Shown: positions 54,306-63,433, numbered from the stretch's first letter. The stretch: DNA of 64,000 nt from an uncultured bacterium (GCA_903870275.1 CAIQCK010000101.1:77141-141140); one strand, 5' to 3'. Made by a program: numbers and translations. Notes: a model not told the origin generated them from the sequence alone.

Positions 54306-55094
54306 ATGAAGCAGAACAAACTGGTTCGAGCTATGCGGGCGCTGTTTGTTCTGACCGCCGTTGTGCTGGGCGGCGCGATCCGGGCTGCGGAGACTGACAC
54401 GCCTCAAGCCACGCCGCTCGCTCGATCCAGGATACTGGTTCTTACCGGTAACGAGTATCCGGGTCATAAGTGGAAAGAAACGGCACCTTTGATCGCCCGG
54501 TTTCTGGCGACTGACCGACGGCTCGAAGTCGAAGTCAACATCGAACCCAAGTTTCTCGCCGCCCCTGAGCTTCACGTCTATGATGCGATCGTGCTCAACT
54601 ATCTGAATTGGAAATGTCCTGATCCGGGCGAGAAAGCCCGCGCAAACTTGAAGAAGTTCATTGAGACGGGCAAAGGGCTGGTCATTGTGCATAATGCCTG
54701 CGCCGCCTTCGGGGATTGGCCGGAGTTCAAGGAGATCGCCGGCCGCGCGTGGAACCCGAATCGCGCCCGCGGACACGACCCTTACGGCCCGTTCACGGTT
54801 GAGATCACTGGCGCCGATCATCTAATCACAAAGGGAATGAAGTCGTTCGAGACGACGGACGAACTCTACACCTGCCTGTTCACCAACGGTCGCCCAGTTG
54901 AAGTGCTGGCCAAGGCCACGTCGAAAGTGGACAACAAGGATTATCCAATGGCCTTGGTGAACCACTATGGCCAAGGACGTGTGTTTCTCTGCGTCCTCGG
55001 ACACGATGTGCCGGCGCTTTCCATCCCCGCTGTGCAGGATCTTTACCGTCGCGGAACCGCCTGGGCTGCGGGACTGCCGCCGGTTTGTCCTTGA
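54306..55094 (+). CDS. Secreted ThuA-domain protein
   Basis: 262 residues from ATG 54306, which follows GGAGG (54292-54296); an alternative ATG at 54282 overlaps the upstream stop. The signal peptide (about residues 8-28) precedes a single ThuA domain: I-L-V-L-T-G-N-E-Y-P-G-H-K-W, G-K-G-L-V-I-V-H-N-A-C and G-R-V-F-L-C-V-L-G-H-D. It closes the ThuA-oxidoreductase-ThuA operon and lacks the propeller of its partner. Confidence 0.83.
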   Translation: MKQNKLVRAMRALFVLTAVVLGGAIRAAETDTPQATPLARSRILVLTGNEYPGHKWKETAPLIARFLATDRRLEVEVNIEPKFLAAPELHVYDAIVLNYLNWKCPDPGEKARANLKKFIETGKGLVIVHNACAAFGDWPEFKEIAGRAWNPNRARGHDPYGPFTVEITGADHLITKGMKSFETTDELYTCLFTNGRPVEVLAKATSKVDNKDYPMALVNHYGQGRVFLCVLGHDVPALSIPAVQDLYRRGTAWAAGLPPVCP

Positions 55095-55136
55095 ACCGTA
55101 ATCATGCCACCGCCATGACGCACGCGGTTTCGTTCG

Positions 55137-55166
55137 TTTGCCATGCGGCGTCACCTGATACATACT
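55137..55166 (+). promoter_or_regulatory. Promoter module, core only (copy G)
   Basis: TTTGCC (55137-55142), 18 bp, CATACT (55161-55166), then seven bases to ATG 55174. The -35/-10 core and spacing match the family, but the upstream 43-bp block is not recognisable. Confidence 0.55.
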
Positions 55167-55173
55167 GGCCCGC

Positions 55174-57039
55174 ATGAATTCTACACGCCTTGCGAATTTC
55201 GTGCTTCTCGTCAGTCTGATGCTCGTGCCGGTGGTATCCGCTGCTGATGTGACGCCGAAACGGCTCAGGCGCGCGGACAGTTTTCTCGGCATCCACTTCG
55301 ACTTCCACGCGAACACCGATTGCACCAACGTCGGCGCGAATACGACGCCGGTGATGATCGAGAACATTATCAACCTCGTCCATCCCGATTACCTGCAAAT
55401 TGATTGCAAAGGCCATCGCGGCTTCAGCAGTTATCCGACCAAAATTGGCACTCAGGCACCGCGCATCGTCGGCGATCCGTTGCGCGTGTGGCGCGAGGTC
55501 ACGGCGAAACACGGCGTCGGCCTTTACATGCATTACTCCGGTGTGTATGACTCCAAGGCCGTCACAGATCATCCTGATTGGGCTGCCATCGGTGCCGACG
55601 GCAAACCCAGCACCAAAGCCACGTCGTTGTTTGGTCCCTATGCCGGGAAACTGCTCATCCCTCAACTGTGCGAGCTGGCCGGTGACTACGGTGTGGACGG
55701 TGCGTGGGTGGATGGCGAATGCTGGGCGTCGGTGCCGGATTACGGCGCGCCGGCACTGGCGGCGTTCCGCAAACTGACCGGCATCACCAACGTGCCGCGT
55801 AAGCCGGGCGAGCCGCATTGGTTTGAGTTTCTCCAATTCCAGCGGGAAGCGTTCCGCAAGTATCTGCGCCACTACATCGCCGCGGTGAAGAAGACGAACC
55901 CGCGTTTCCAGATATGCAGCAACTGGGCATTCACCGACCACATGCCTGAGCCGGTGAGCGCACCGGTGGATTTTTTGTCAGGCGATTTCTCGCCGCAGAA
56001 CAGCGTCAACTCCGCACGGCTTTCGGCGCGTTATCTGGCGCGGCAAGGCCAACCGTGGGACCTGATGGCCTGGAGTTTCTCCACCGAGGGCCCGACCATG
56101 GAGAAAAGTGCCGAGAAAAGCGCTGTCCAATTGGAACGCGAGGCCGCCGTGGTTCTCGCGATGGGCGGTGGCTTTGAGGCTTACTTCGCCCAGAATCGCG
56201 ATGGTTCTGTGGGCTTGAACGAAATGCCCGTGATGGCTGGAGTGGCGAAGTTTTGTCGTGCCCGTCAAGCGATCTGTCATCACTCGCAGGCTGTGCCGCA
56301 GGTGGGATTGCTGCTCTCGACCACCGACCAGTATCACCGAGCCAAGGGCCTTTTCTCGCGCGACCACTCGCGGATCAACGGCGCGCTCTACGCGCTGCTC
56401 GAAAGCCAGTGGTCGGTCGAGGTGCTCGGCGAACATCATCTCGCCGGCCGCCTCCGCGACTACCCTCTCATCGTCGTGCCGGAGTGTGAATATCTCGAAC
56501 CGAAGTTCCGCGACAGTCTTGCCGCGTACGTCAAAGCCGGCGGCAACCTGCTGCTCATCGGTTCAAGTGCTGCGAAGCTGTTCGAGCGGGAGCTTGGCGG
56601 AAAACTGGAAGGTGAAACCAAGATCGCCCCGTATGGCCGGGGCAGGATCGCTTGCACGAGTTTCGGCGGGCAGACTTATCTGAGCGAACGGCCGGAGCCG
56701 TTGCGGCGGGCGCTGAACGATCTGGCGCGCAAACTCTTCCCGCAACCGATGGTGGATGTGAAAGGCTCCAACGATGTGGACGTCTGCGTCACGCGCAACC
56801 ACGGCAAGCTTCTCGTCAATCTCATCAACACCGCGGGCCCGCACCGCACGCAATCCATCCTCGACACCATCCCGCCGGTCGGCCCGCTCGACATCACCAT
56901 CCGCCTGAACCGCAAGCCCGCCTTGGTCATGCTCGAACCCGGCGCCCGTCCGTTGACGTGTGACTACCGCGACGGCCAGCTCCAATTGACGGTGCCGAAG
57001 GTGGAAATCCACGAGATCGTCGCCGTGCAGACCAGGTAA
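55174..57039 (+). CDS. Secreted fucosidase/GH42-like protein
   Basis: 621 residues with a signal peptide (residues 7-23, V-S-A-A). The N-terminal barrel begins F-L-G-I-H-F-D-F-H-A-N and has Y-M-H-Y-S-G-V-Y-D and Y-G-V-D-G-A-W-V-D-G-E-C-W, an arrangement seen in GH29 alpha-L-fucosidases and relatives. From about residue 375 a flavodoxin-like domain follows (Q-V-G-L-L-L-S-T, Y-P-L-I-V-V-P-E-C, G-G-N-L-L-L-I-G-S), like the trimerisation domain of GH42 beta-galactosidases. The mix of both features makes the family uncertain. It has its own promoter core and is followed by a GH27 gene with a full promoter module. Confidence 0.68.
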   Translation: MNSTRLANFVLLVSLMLVPVVSAADVTPKRLRRADSFLGIHFDFHANTDCTNVGANTTPVMIENIINLVHPDYLQIDCKGHRGFSSYPTKIGTQAPRIVGDPLRVWREVTAKHGVGLYMHYSGVYDSKAVTDHPDWAAIGADGKPSTKATSLFGPYAGKLLIPQLCELAGDYGVDGAWVDGECWASVPDYGAPALAAFRKLTGITNVPRKPGEPHWFEFLQFQREAFRKYLRHYIAAVKKTNPRFQICSNWAFTDHMPEPVSAPVDFLSGDFSPQNSVNSARLSARYLARQGQPWDLMAWSFSTEGPTMEKSAEKSAVQLEREAAVVLAMGGGFEAYFAQNRDGSVGLNEMPVMAGVAKFCRARQAICHHSQAVPQVGLLLSTTDQYHRAKGLFSRDHSRINGALYALLESQWSVEVLGEHHLAGRLRDYPLIVVPECEYLEPKFRDSLAAYVKAGGNLLLIGSSAAKLFERELGGKLEGETKIAPYGRGRIACTSFGGQTYLSERPEPLRRALNDLARKLFPQPMVDVKGSNDVDVCVTRNHGKLLVNLINTAGPHRTQSILDTIPPVGPLDITIRLNRKPALVMLEPGARPLTCDYRDGQLQLTVPKVEIHEIVAVQTR

Positions 57040-57052
57040 GGACACGCGCGCC

Positions 57053-57117
57053 GCTAACCGCGTCCACACAAACGCTATTTCCATCCCTTTACCGTCGAGC
57101 GGCGCGTGACACATACT
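57053..57117 (+). promoter_or_regulatory. Conserved promoter module, copy D
   Basis: The 43-bp block at 57053-57095 starts GCTAACCGCGTCCACAC. TTTACC (57088-57093), 18 bp, CATACT (57112-57117), then seven bases to ATG 57125. No ribosome binding site. Confidence 0.75.
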
Positions 57118-57124
57118 GGCGTGC

Positions 57125-58690
57125 ATGAACTCAAGACGTCTTGCGAGCCTTGTGGCCATCTTCAGTCTCATGCTCGCGCCGCTGGCGTTTGGCGCGGATA
57201 CTGACACGCAACCGCCGCCCATCCTCACGCCGAAACCGTCGCCAAAGCCGCGCATCAACGGCGCCAAGGTGTTCGGAGTGCGACCGGGCCATCCGATCCT
57301 CTACACCATCGCCGCGACCGGCGAACGGCCGATGAAGTTCTCCGCAACGGGACTGCCGGAGGGCGCGCGGCTTGACGAACAGAGCGGGCACATCAGTGGT
57401 GCAATCGCGAAGCGCCGGACGTATCGCGTGATACTCCGAGCCGAGAACGCCGTGGGCCATGCCGAGCGCGAGTTGCGCATCGTCGTTGGTGACGACATCT
57501 GCCTCACGCCATTGTTGGGCTGCAATACGTGGGGCGGTTGGGGCGCCAGGGTGAAGGATGCCAATCTCCGCGCGGCGGCCGAAGCCATGGTCCGGCTGGG
57601 CTTGATCAACCACGGCTGGCAATACGTGAACATTGACGACGGCTGGCAAGGCAAACGCGGCGGCAAATACAACGGCATCCAGCCGAACGAGAAGTTTCCG
57701 GACATGTGCGCGCTCACCGATTACATCCACAGTCTCGGCCTGAAGGCGGGCGTTTACTCGACGCCATGGGCCACGAGTTACGCCGGGTTTGTCGGCGGCT
57801 CCAGCAACGACCCGCAAGGCGTATGGGAGCGGCCCAAGCGCCCCCAGGACGGATGGCATGTCGGCAAAAACCTTTTCGAATCCAACGACGCACGCCAATG
57901 GGCCGAGTGGGGCTTCGACTACGCCAAATACGATTGGGGCATAGACAGCGTCGAACTCACCCGCCGCATGGCCGGGGCGCTCGCAGCCCAGGATCGCGAC
58001 ATCGTGCTCGAGCTTTCCAACTCCGTGCCGCTGAAGCTCGCCGCCGAGTGCGTGGCCCTGTGCCAGTTGACACGCACGACCGGCGACCTGATTGACCTCT
58101 GGGATCGCTCGCAGATGGATGCGTCCGTGAGCCATTGGGCGGTCGGCATCCGAGAGGTGATGCTCGAGCACGACGCCTACGCGCCGTTCCAGCACCCCGG
58201 CCATTGGAACCACGCCTGCAACCTGCGCGTCGGCCTGCTCGGCGGTTGGCGCGACAAACCTCTCACGCCCTCGCGGCTGACGCCTGACGAACAATACTCG
58301 CACGTCAGCCTCTGGTGTCTGTGGGGTTCGCCGATGATCATCGGCACGCCGATCGAACGGCTCGACGAGTTTACGTTGAGCCTGCTCACCAACGACGAGG
58401 TGCTCGATATCAACCAGGACCCGCTGGGCAAACAAGCCGTGCGCACCATGATCGCCAACGGCGGCGAAATCCTGATCAAGGAACTCGAAGACGGCACGAA
58501 GGCCGTGGGCATCTTCAATCCCGGCTCCGCCGCGACCTCTCTCACTGTGAACTGGTCGCAGCTCGGCGCGCACGGCAAGCGAAAGGTCCGCGATCTCTGG
58601 CGGCAAAAAGACCTCGGCGTGTTCGAGAAGGAATTCTCCACTGTTGTGCAGCCTCACGGCGTGGTGTTGGTGCGGCTGACGGCGGAATGA
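57125..58690 (+). CDS. Secreted GH27 alpha-galactosidase
   Basis: 521 residues. Signal peptide (residues 8-23), then an Ig-like putative binding domain (about 40-120) and a GH27 barrel: L-L-G-C-N-T-W-G-G-W, V-N-I-D-D-G-W-Q, K-A-G-V-Y-S-T-P and Y-A-K-Y-D-W-G with nucleophile Asp270. The acid/base is probably Asp321 in R-T-T-G-D. L-W-C-L-W-G-S-P-M-I-I-G and D-I-N-Q-D-P-L-G continue the family pattern into the C-terminal beta-domain. GH27 enzymes release terminal alpha-galactose (or N-acetylgalactosamine). Assignment to GH27 is firm; the exact sugar is not. Confidence 0.88.
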   Translation: MNSRRLASLVAIFSLMLAPLAFGADTDTQPPPILTPKPSPKPRINGAKVFGVRPGHPILYTIAATGERPMKFSATGLPEGARLDEQSGHISGAIAKRRTYRVILRAENAVGHAERELRIVVGDDICLTPLLGCNTWGGWGARVKDANLRAAAEAMVRLGLINHGWQYVNIDDGWQGKRGGKYNGIQPNEKFPDMCALTDYIHSLGLKAGVYSTPWATSYAGFVGGSSNDPQGVWERPKRPQDGWHVGKNLFESNDARQWAEWGFDYAKYDWGIDSVELTRRMAGALAAQDRDIVLELSNSVPLKLAAECVALCQLTRTTGDLIDLWDRSQMDASVSHWAVGIREVMLEHDAYAPFQHPGHWNHACNLRVGLLGGWRDKPLTPSRLTPDEQYSHVSLWCLWGSPMIIGTPIERLDEFTLSLLTNDEVLDINQDPLGKQAVRTMIANGGEILIKELEDGTKAVGIFNPGSAATSLTVNWSQLGAHGKRKVRDLWRQKDLGVFEKEFSTVVQPHGVVLVRLTAE

Positions 58691-58701
58691 TGGCGGCCGG
58701 T

Positions 58702-58743
58702 GATTTTAGCCCCTTTACCGCCGTGCCTCGTGTCAGACATACT
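58702..58743 (+). promoter_or_regulatory. Promoter module, proximal half (copy E)
   Basis: GATTTTAGCCCC leads into TTTACC (58714-58719), then 18 bp to CATACT (58738-58743) and seven bases to ATG 58751. Only the proximal part of the 43-bp block is present, because the upstream GH27 gene ends at 58690. Confidence 0.65.
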
Positions 58744-58750
58744 GCCAAGG

Positions 58751-61087
58751 ATGAGAACTGGCATCATTTTCACGTTGGCGTTTGTCTTCGCGACCGTCGC
58801 TGAAGTCCACGCCGCTAACACCGACACCACCATCCATCTTCGCAGTTTCCTGTGCGAGACGCCGCTGGGCCGGGCACACCGGCCGGCAACGGTTTCGGCT
58901 GTGATTGACAACACCGGCGATGCATCGGCCAAGGTGACGGCGCAACTCGTTCTTCCTGCGGGCATCCGGACGCTTGGCGGCAGCACGAACATGACCGCGC
59001 GCGTCGAAGGCAATGCCGAACGCAAACTGACGTGGAAGATCGAGGCGGCTGAGGCCGCGTCGTATGAACTGAAGCTCCAACTTTGCGTGGCCGGCTCCAC
59101 GGTGACGAACGCTACCGTTGCGATGCAGTTTCTGCCGGAGATGACGACGCGGAAGCTGCCCTACATTCCCGAACCGGTGCCGGCGCAAACGAAAATCCTC
59201 GTCGGTGCGCACAACTGCCCGTTGTGGGAGGCGGACAAGCCGCACATGTGGGCCAACATCCTCAAGCACCCGGAGCGCACGCCCGTCCTCGGTTTCTACG
59301 CGCAGGAGAACCCGGAGGTCGCCGACTGGGAAACGAAATGGGCGGTCGAGCACGGCGTCTCGTTCTTCATCTATTGCTGGTATCGCTCCAGCCAGGGCGA
59401 GCCGGTGAAGATGCATTTCGGCAGCGCCATTCACGACGCGCTGTTCAAGTCGCGGTTCGCGGACAAGATGAAATTCACCATCATGTGGGAGAACCAGAGT
59501 CGCGGCATGGCGGGCGTCGCCGACGAGCGCGACCTGATGACCAATCTCCTGCCGTTCTGGATGGAGAACTACTTCAAGAATCCCGGCTACCTGAAGGTGG
59601 ACAACAAGCCGGTGCTCTTCATCTACCGGCCGGAGTTCCTCATCAAAGACCTCGGCAGCATCGAGGCCGTGCAGCGGGCATTTGAGAAGATGCGGCAGGC
59701 GTGCCGCGACGCGGGCTTCGCAGGACTCTATCTGCTCGGCGAATATCGCGGACTCGACGCGCGGCATCTGGCGCTCATGAAGCAGATCGGCCTCGACTAC
59801 TCGTTCGCGTATTGCTGGCCCGTACCGAACAGCCCGACGCCGCAACAGGCCATCGAGACGCAGATGGAGGACATTCACAAAACGCAGGCGCTCGGCATCC
59901 TGCCGCAGGTCGTCACGGTCTCGCAGGCGTGGAGCGGATGGCGCGACGAGGGCAGCATCTGGAAAATTCCGCCGCGCGACTTCGAGTCGCTGTTGCGCCA
60001 GGCGAAGGAGTTCATCGGCACGCTCCCCTCCGGCGAACTCGGCAGCAAGATGCTCTTGCTCGACAACTGGAACGAGTGGGGCGAAGGCCATTACATTGCG
60101 CCGTATCGCGAGTATGGCTTCGGCTACCTCGACGCCGTGCGCAACGTCTTCGCCAACGCGCGCGAGCCGCACGTGGACCTCCTGCCGGAAGACATCGGCC
60201 GCGGCCCTTATGACAAGGCCTACTGGAGTTGGACGCAGCGCAACGACGAACTGCGCAAGCTGACCTCGAAGAAAGTTCTCAAAGCTGGCGCTCCGGAGGA
60301 CGGCCTCATCGGCTGGTGGGCATTTGACGAAGCGAAGGATGCTCCCGTCGCGCTCGATTACTCCGGTCATCGCTTGGGGGGCGTGCTTCACTTTGCGGAC
60401 GGCTCCCCTCACCCTGGCCCTCTCCCCTCGCAAGCGAGGGGAGAGGGAAGCCTGCCGCTGTCACCACCGAGCGGAACAAACAGTTCGACGACTCTTCACG
60501 CGAAGAGCCTCTCCCTCGCCCCGCGTCAGCGGGGAGAGGGTCGGGGTGAGGGGCTGTGGCGTACCAAAGGACTCGATGGCAACGCCCTCGTCTGCGAGGG
60601 CGGCTGCGTCATCGTCGAGAACAGTCCCCTGCTCTCCCCCACCAACGCGTTGACCATCGAATGTTGGGTCAAGGCCGACGCCGGCCCGCTGCGCAACAAC
60701 TGGATCGTGAACCGCGTCTTCGGCGGAGACGCGGCCTCGGGTTATCGTTTGGGCGTGGTCGAGGGCAAGCCGTGCTTCCAGATTCCGTTGAAGCCGTGGA
60801 CCCATCATCTCGTCGCCAACACTCCGCTGCCGGCCGGACAGTGGACCCATCTTGCCGGCACGTTCGACGGCCAGACCATGCGGCTCTACATGAACGGCGA
60901 GGAATGCGGCACCATGCCCCGCCCCGCCCCCATCAAACCCAACTCATTTCATCTCTGTCTCGGCAACTACGAGATCGCCCACCCCGCCCACTTCAACGGA
61001 TTGCTCGATGAGGTGCGGCTCTACTCCCGCGCCCTGACCCCCGAAGAAATCCGCCAGCATTACCACGTCGTGACTGGACGGCACTGA
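58751..61087 (+). CDS. Secreted GH99-like protein with LamG domain carrying a repeat insertion
   Basis: 778 residues. ATG 58751 is preferred over the in-frame GTG 58700 because the promoter core ends seven bases before it and the signal peptide starts there (residues 4-22). A short beta-domain (25-130) precedes a WbsX/GH99-like barrel (G-F-Y-A-Q-E-N-P-E, F-F-I-Y-C-W-Y-R, D-N-W-N-E-W-G-E-G-H-Y). From about 518 a LamG domain begins (G-W-W-A-F-D-E), but residues ~552-601 are coded by a palindromic repeat element (60405-60553) and read as low-complexity Pro/Gly/Arg/Ser sequence. The LamG strands resume afterwards in frame, so the protein may still fold with a long loop. Confidence 0.78.
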   Translation: MRTGIIFTLAFVFATVAEVHAANTDTTIHLRSFLCETPLGRAHRPATVSAVIDNTGDASAKVTAQLVLPAGIRTLGGSTNMTARVEGNAERKLTWKIEAAEAASYELKLQLCVAGSTVTNATVAMQFLPEMTTRKLPYIPEPVPAQTKILVGAHNCPLWEADKPHMWANILKHPERTPVLGFYAQENPEVADWETKWAVEHGVSFFIYCWYRSSQGEPVKMHFGSAIHDALFKSRFADKMKFTIMWENQSRGMAGVADERDLMTNLLPFWMENYFKNPGYLKVDNKPVLFIYRPEFLIKDLGSIEAVQRAFEKMRQACRDAGFAGLYLLGEYRGLDARHLALMKQIGLDYSFAYCWPVPNSPTPQQAIETQMEDIHKTQALGILPQVVTVSQAWSGWRDEGSIWKIPPRDFESLLRQAKEFIGTLPSGELGSKMLLLDNWNEWGEGHYIAPYREYGFGYLDAVRNVFANAREPHVDLLPEDIGRGPYDKAYWSWTQRNDELRKLTSKKVLKAGAPEDGLIGWWAFDEAKDAPVALDYSGHRLGGVLHFADGSPHPGPLPSQARGEGSLPLSPPSGTNSSTTLHAKSLSLAPRQRGEGRGEGLWRTKGLDGNALVCEGGCVIVENSPLLSPTNALTIECWVKADAGPLRNNWIVNRVFGGDAASGYRLGVVEGKPCFQIPLKPWTHHLVANTPLPAGQWTHLAGTFDGQTMRLYMNGEECGTMPRPAPIKPNSFHLCLGNYEIAHPAHFNGLLDEVRLYSRALTPEEIRQHYHVVTGRH
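60405..60553. repeat. 149-bp palindromic repeat element inside a coding region
   Basis: Terminal inverted repeats of 23 bp (60405-60427 and 60531-60553) match at 21 positions. Just inside the left end a perfect 14-bp stem (60418-60431 with 60434-60447) has a 2-base loop. The right end has CCCCGC-GTCA-GCGGGG with flanking CTCTCCC and AGAG. This CTCTCCCC type of REP-like sequence is commonly intergenic; here it interrupts the LamG domain without breaking the frame. Confidence 0.9.
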
Positions 61088-61207
61088 GCCGTGGTCGAAT
61101 CCCCGTAACAATGGCTAGTCTGCGTTTGTCGGCAGCCGGAGTTGAAACGCCAGCCCATTCTCGCACTGTCCCGTCGGGTCAGCATCCGCGCACGCCGCAG
61201 TCTAACG

Positions 61208-62947
61208 TCACTCCGCAGGCGCGGCCTTTGGGACAGCACCTGTGGGAGATGGTTGCTCGGTTTTAGCTGTTTCGTGTGGTGCCGGCTCTGACACAAGTGC
61301 ATTAAGTAACTGATCGAAATTCACAACCAGCTTATTCAGCACAAAGCGGTACAACCCCTTCTTTATCTTTGTGATTTTGCCGAGCGTGGTCCATCTCTTC
61401 AGGATTTGCGAACTGAGCGATACTTCCGACGGTGTATCACCCATGCCGGCATAGCCTCTGAGTTCCTTAGGCGTCAAATATCCATTGTGATAGTCCATCT
61501 GCATTTTGCTTGCAAATTCCAAAAGCTCCTCTTCTTCGACCGGAGAAAGCTGCTTGGAATCCTTCCCCTCACCAAGAAGAATCCGCACCCACCGTCTGAG
61601 CACGATTTGATCGTTTTGCTGGTAGTAGAATATCGGGCCATTAAGATCGGCGAGCACCTCGGCAAATATGCGTGACGATTCACCATCAACATATTGCCGA
61701 ATGGCTGAGACTGTATGCCCACGCCAGAGAACCAAAGCGTGTGCGATTAGTGCCTTGTGCTCGTCGTGATACATCTCCTTGAGTCGGTGAAACACTCGAA
61801 GATGCTGACGATCCTGCGAACCCCCGTAAAGATAAAGACGCCATCGGCCATACCTGCCGCCTTTTTCTAGCACAACTTCCGGAGGCCGCATGCCACTACG
61901 CAATGAGTCCGAGAAGATTAGATTCTTTCCCCGACCAAGTTCATCTACAACACCAGCCAGACGCAAGGCCTCCATCAGAACCTTGTTGATGGTCTTGTGA
62001 CTGCGAGAGAACCATTTATTTGCGAAGTACTGTGACTCCGGCAGGCACAGATTGCTGATGCACAGTTTGTCGGGAAAGAGTTCCAAGATAACGTCTCCAT
62101 CCCCGTCGAAATAGGCAGCATGGGCGACTGCGTTGGCGAAACCCTCCTTTAGGGCCTTCAGTGGGTACGGATCGAATGCAAGACCGAGTTGATTCCTTGA
62201 CCACGACTGCACGGACGCAAGACAACTGGGCGTTAGAAGCCCAAAAAGGCCAAAGTATGTGTCGTTCGAAATGGGTGTTCCATCTCGATCGTACTTAACA
62301 ACACGGTATTTGAGGTCGCCAAAGAGAATTCGCTGGGTATTCGTGTTTCGAATTCCTATCCGTTTCAGGGCGTCATCGGATCCCAGTTTATCAACCGACT
62401 CAAGAGTTGTTCCTCGCCTCCTTTCAGACACGGTTTTCGCAAACCCATCAACCATTCCCTTGTCATAATCACCTATACGAATTTGCGCCGAGAAATCTGT
62501 AAGACCCGGCAAAGCGACTGTAAGTTGCATTGCTTCATCTGGGGTCATCACTTCAATTGTTGTTCCTGCTGCTTTGTATGCGGAGTTGTTCCAATAGACC
62601 ACATTGCCGGGGTTTGCAAATTGTATGAGAATGAACCACTTCCCCACAGTCTCGTGACATGTGATACCCAAGCAGGTGATTTTGGGATCAAGAAATTTGT
62701 TTATGTGTTGAGAAACAATCTCTTCGGTCTTTTTCGCCCAACTCGCGTTGTGGCCGGCTAAAGAGCCATCGTCACAAACGCCAATACATAACCAGTGGTT
62801 GTCACTGGTCGCACGATTCGAAAAAGCGCTGATCTTCTTCCCATATTCCTGATCCCAAGACCGTTTGAGTTCGACATTTGAGGCGTCGATCTCTGTCAAG
62901 GAGCTGCTTCGAAGGCGCTCAACAAGTTCTTCTTCAGTTAAAATCAT
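61208..62947 (-). CDS. Schlafen/AlbA_2-type putative ATP-binding protein
   Basis: 579 residues from ATG 62947; the open frame extends further but that part overlaps the neighbouring relic. The N-terminal ~130 residues resemble the AlbA_2 (Schlafen) nucleic-acid-binding domain: N-V-E-L-K-R-S-W, then I-G-V-C-D-D-G-S-L-A-G. The middle holds a histidine-kinase-like ATPase fragment (G-F-A-N-A-V-A-H-A-A-Y-F, then D-V-I-L-E-L-F-P-D-K-L-C-I-S-N), and a winged-helix-like tail follows. Such proteins are often linked to transcriptional control, toxin-antitoxin or phage-defence settings. Codons are visibly less GC-rich than all neighbours, it is the only reverse gene in this part, and nothing ties it to sugar use, so recent transfer is likely. 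Confidence 0.75.
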   Translation of the reverse strand: MILTEEELVERLRSSSLTEIDASNVELKRSWDQEYGKKISAFSNRATSDNHWLCIGVCDDGSLAGHNASWAKKTEEIVSQHINKFLDPKITCLGITCHETVGKWFILIQFANPGNVVYWNNSAYKAAGTTIEVMTPDEAMQLTVALPGLTDFSAQIRIGDYDKGMVDGFAKTVSERRRGTTLESVDKLGSDDALKRIGIRNTNTQRILFGDLKYRVVKYDRDGTPISNDTYFGLFGLLTPSCLASVQSWSRNQLGLAFDPYPLKALKEGFANAVAHAAYFDGDGDVILELFPDKLCISNLCLPESQYFANKWFSRSHKTINKVLMEALRLAGVVDELGRGKNLIFSDSLRSGMRPPEVVLEKGGRYGRWRLYLYGGSQDRQHLRVFHRLKEMYHDEHKALIAHALVLWRGHTVSAIRQYVDGESSRIFAEVLADLNGPIFYYQQNDQIVLRRWVRILLGEGKDSKQLSPVEEEELLEFASKMQMDYHNGYLTPKELRGYAGMGDTPSEVSLSSQILKRWTTLGKITKIKKGLYRFVLNKLVVNFDQLLNALVSEPAPHETAKTEQPSPTGAVPKAAPAE

Positions 62948-63054
62948 GGCCGTTCGAAAACCTTTATGTGACGTTTGTTTCAGCCTCAACCGCTGTCGAA
63001 AGAGCCAGAGCCTTTGCCCTGACTCTTTCACCCGGGTCGCGGGGTCGTGATTCT

Positions 63055-63201
63055 TTATCTCGCCATGCACTCGACGGTGCCGCACCATTCTTTTTGGGCT
63101 TCGTCAAGGAGGGCGCAGACGCGGAACCAATACTGGGTGCCGCTGACGAGTCCTTGGGGGATGTAGATGCCGCGCAGGCGGGGACTCGGTCGTAATTCGG
63201 G
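63055..63201 (-). pseudogene. Relic with fibronectin type III-like C-terminus
   Basis: On the minus strand a frame bounded upstream by TAG and ending in TAA (complement of 63055-63057) encodes L-R-G-I-Y-I-P-Q-G-L-V-S-G-T-Q-Y-W-F-R-V-C-A-L. The G-L-x-x-G-T-x-Y-W-F-R-V pattern is the E-F strand region of fibronectin type III domains. There is no start codon and no further domain, so it is the tail of a lost gene, just upstream of the Schlafen-type gene. Confidence 0.5.
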
Positions 63202-63309
63202 CTAATCATGTTTGCCCTTCATTTCTCCTTGGGCCGGAGTTTGCAACTGGCCCCGGCCATTGTCCAGAAGGTTTTTGAGGGGAATCTGACCGCGAAAACC
63301 CGGAAGGGA

Positions 63310-63397
63310 AGCCACGGATACACACGGATGGAACACGGATACGAAAACCAACCCGGTACATTCCCCTATCCGTGTTTATCCGTGTTCATCCGTGGCT
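63310..63397. repeat. Inverted repeat of CACGGAT-type units
   Basis: The left arm (63310-63341) contains three CACGGAT words and the right arm (63367-63397) their complements ATCCGTG, in mirrored order (GCCACGGAT outermost, CGTGGC at the far end). About 25 bp lie between. The arms could form a long imperfect hairpin. This type of sequence recurs as a noncoding repeat in many bacterial genomes. Confidence 0.75.
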
Positions 63398-63433
63398 CAA
63401 CCTCCGGATTTGTCTTGTGGCTGCCCACCCGCC

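Noticed and set aside
60405-60553. Frameshift or gene boundary splitting the GH99-like/LamG gene
   Set aside because: The frame is open across the element and LamG-like sequence resumes after it, so an in-frame insertion explains it better than two genes.
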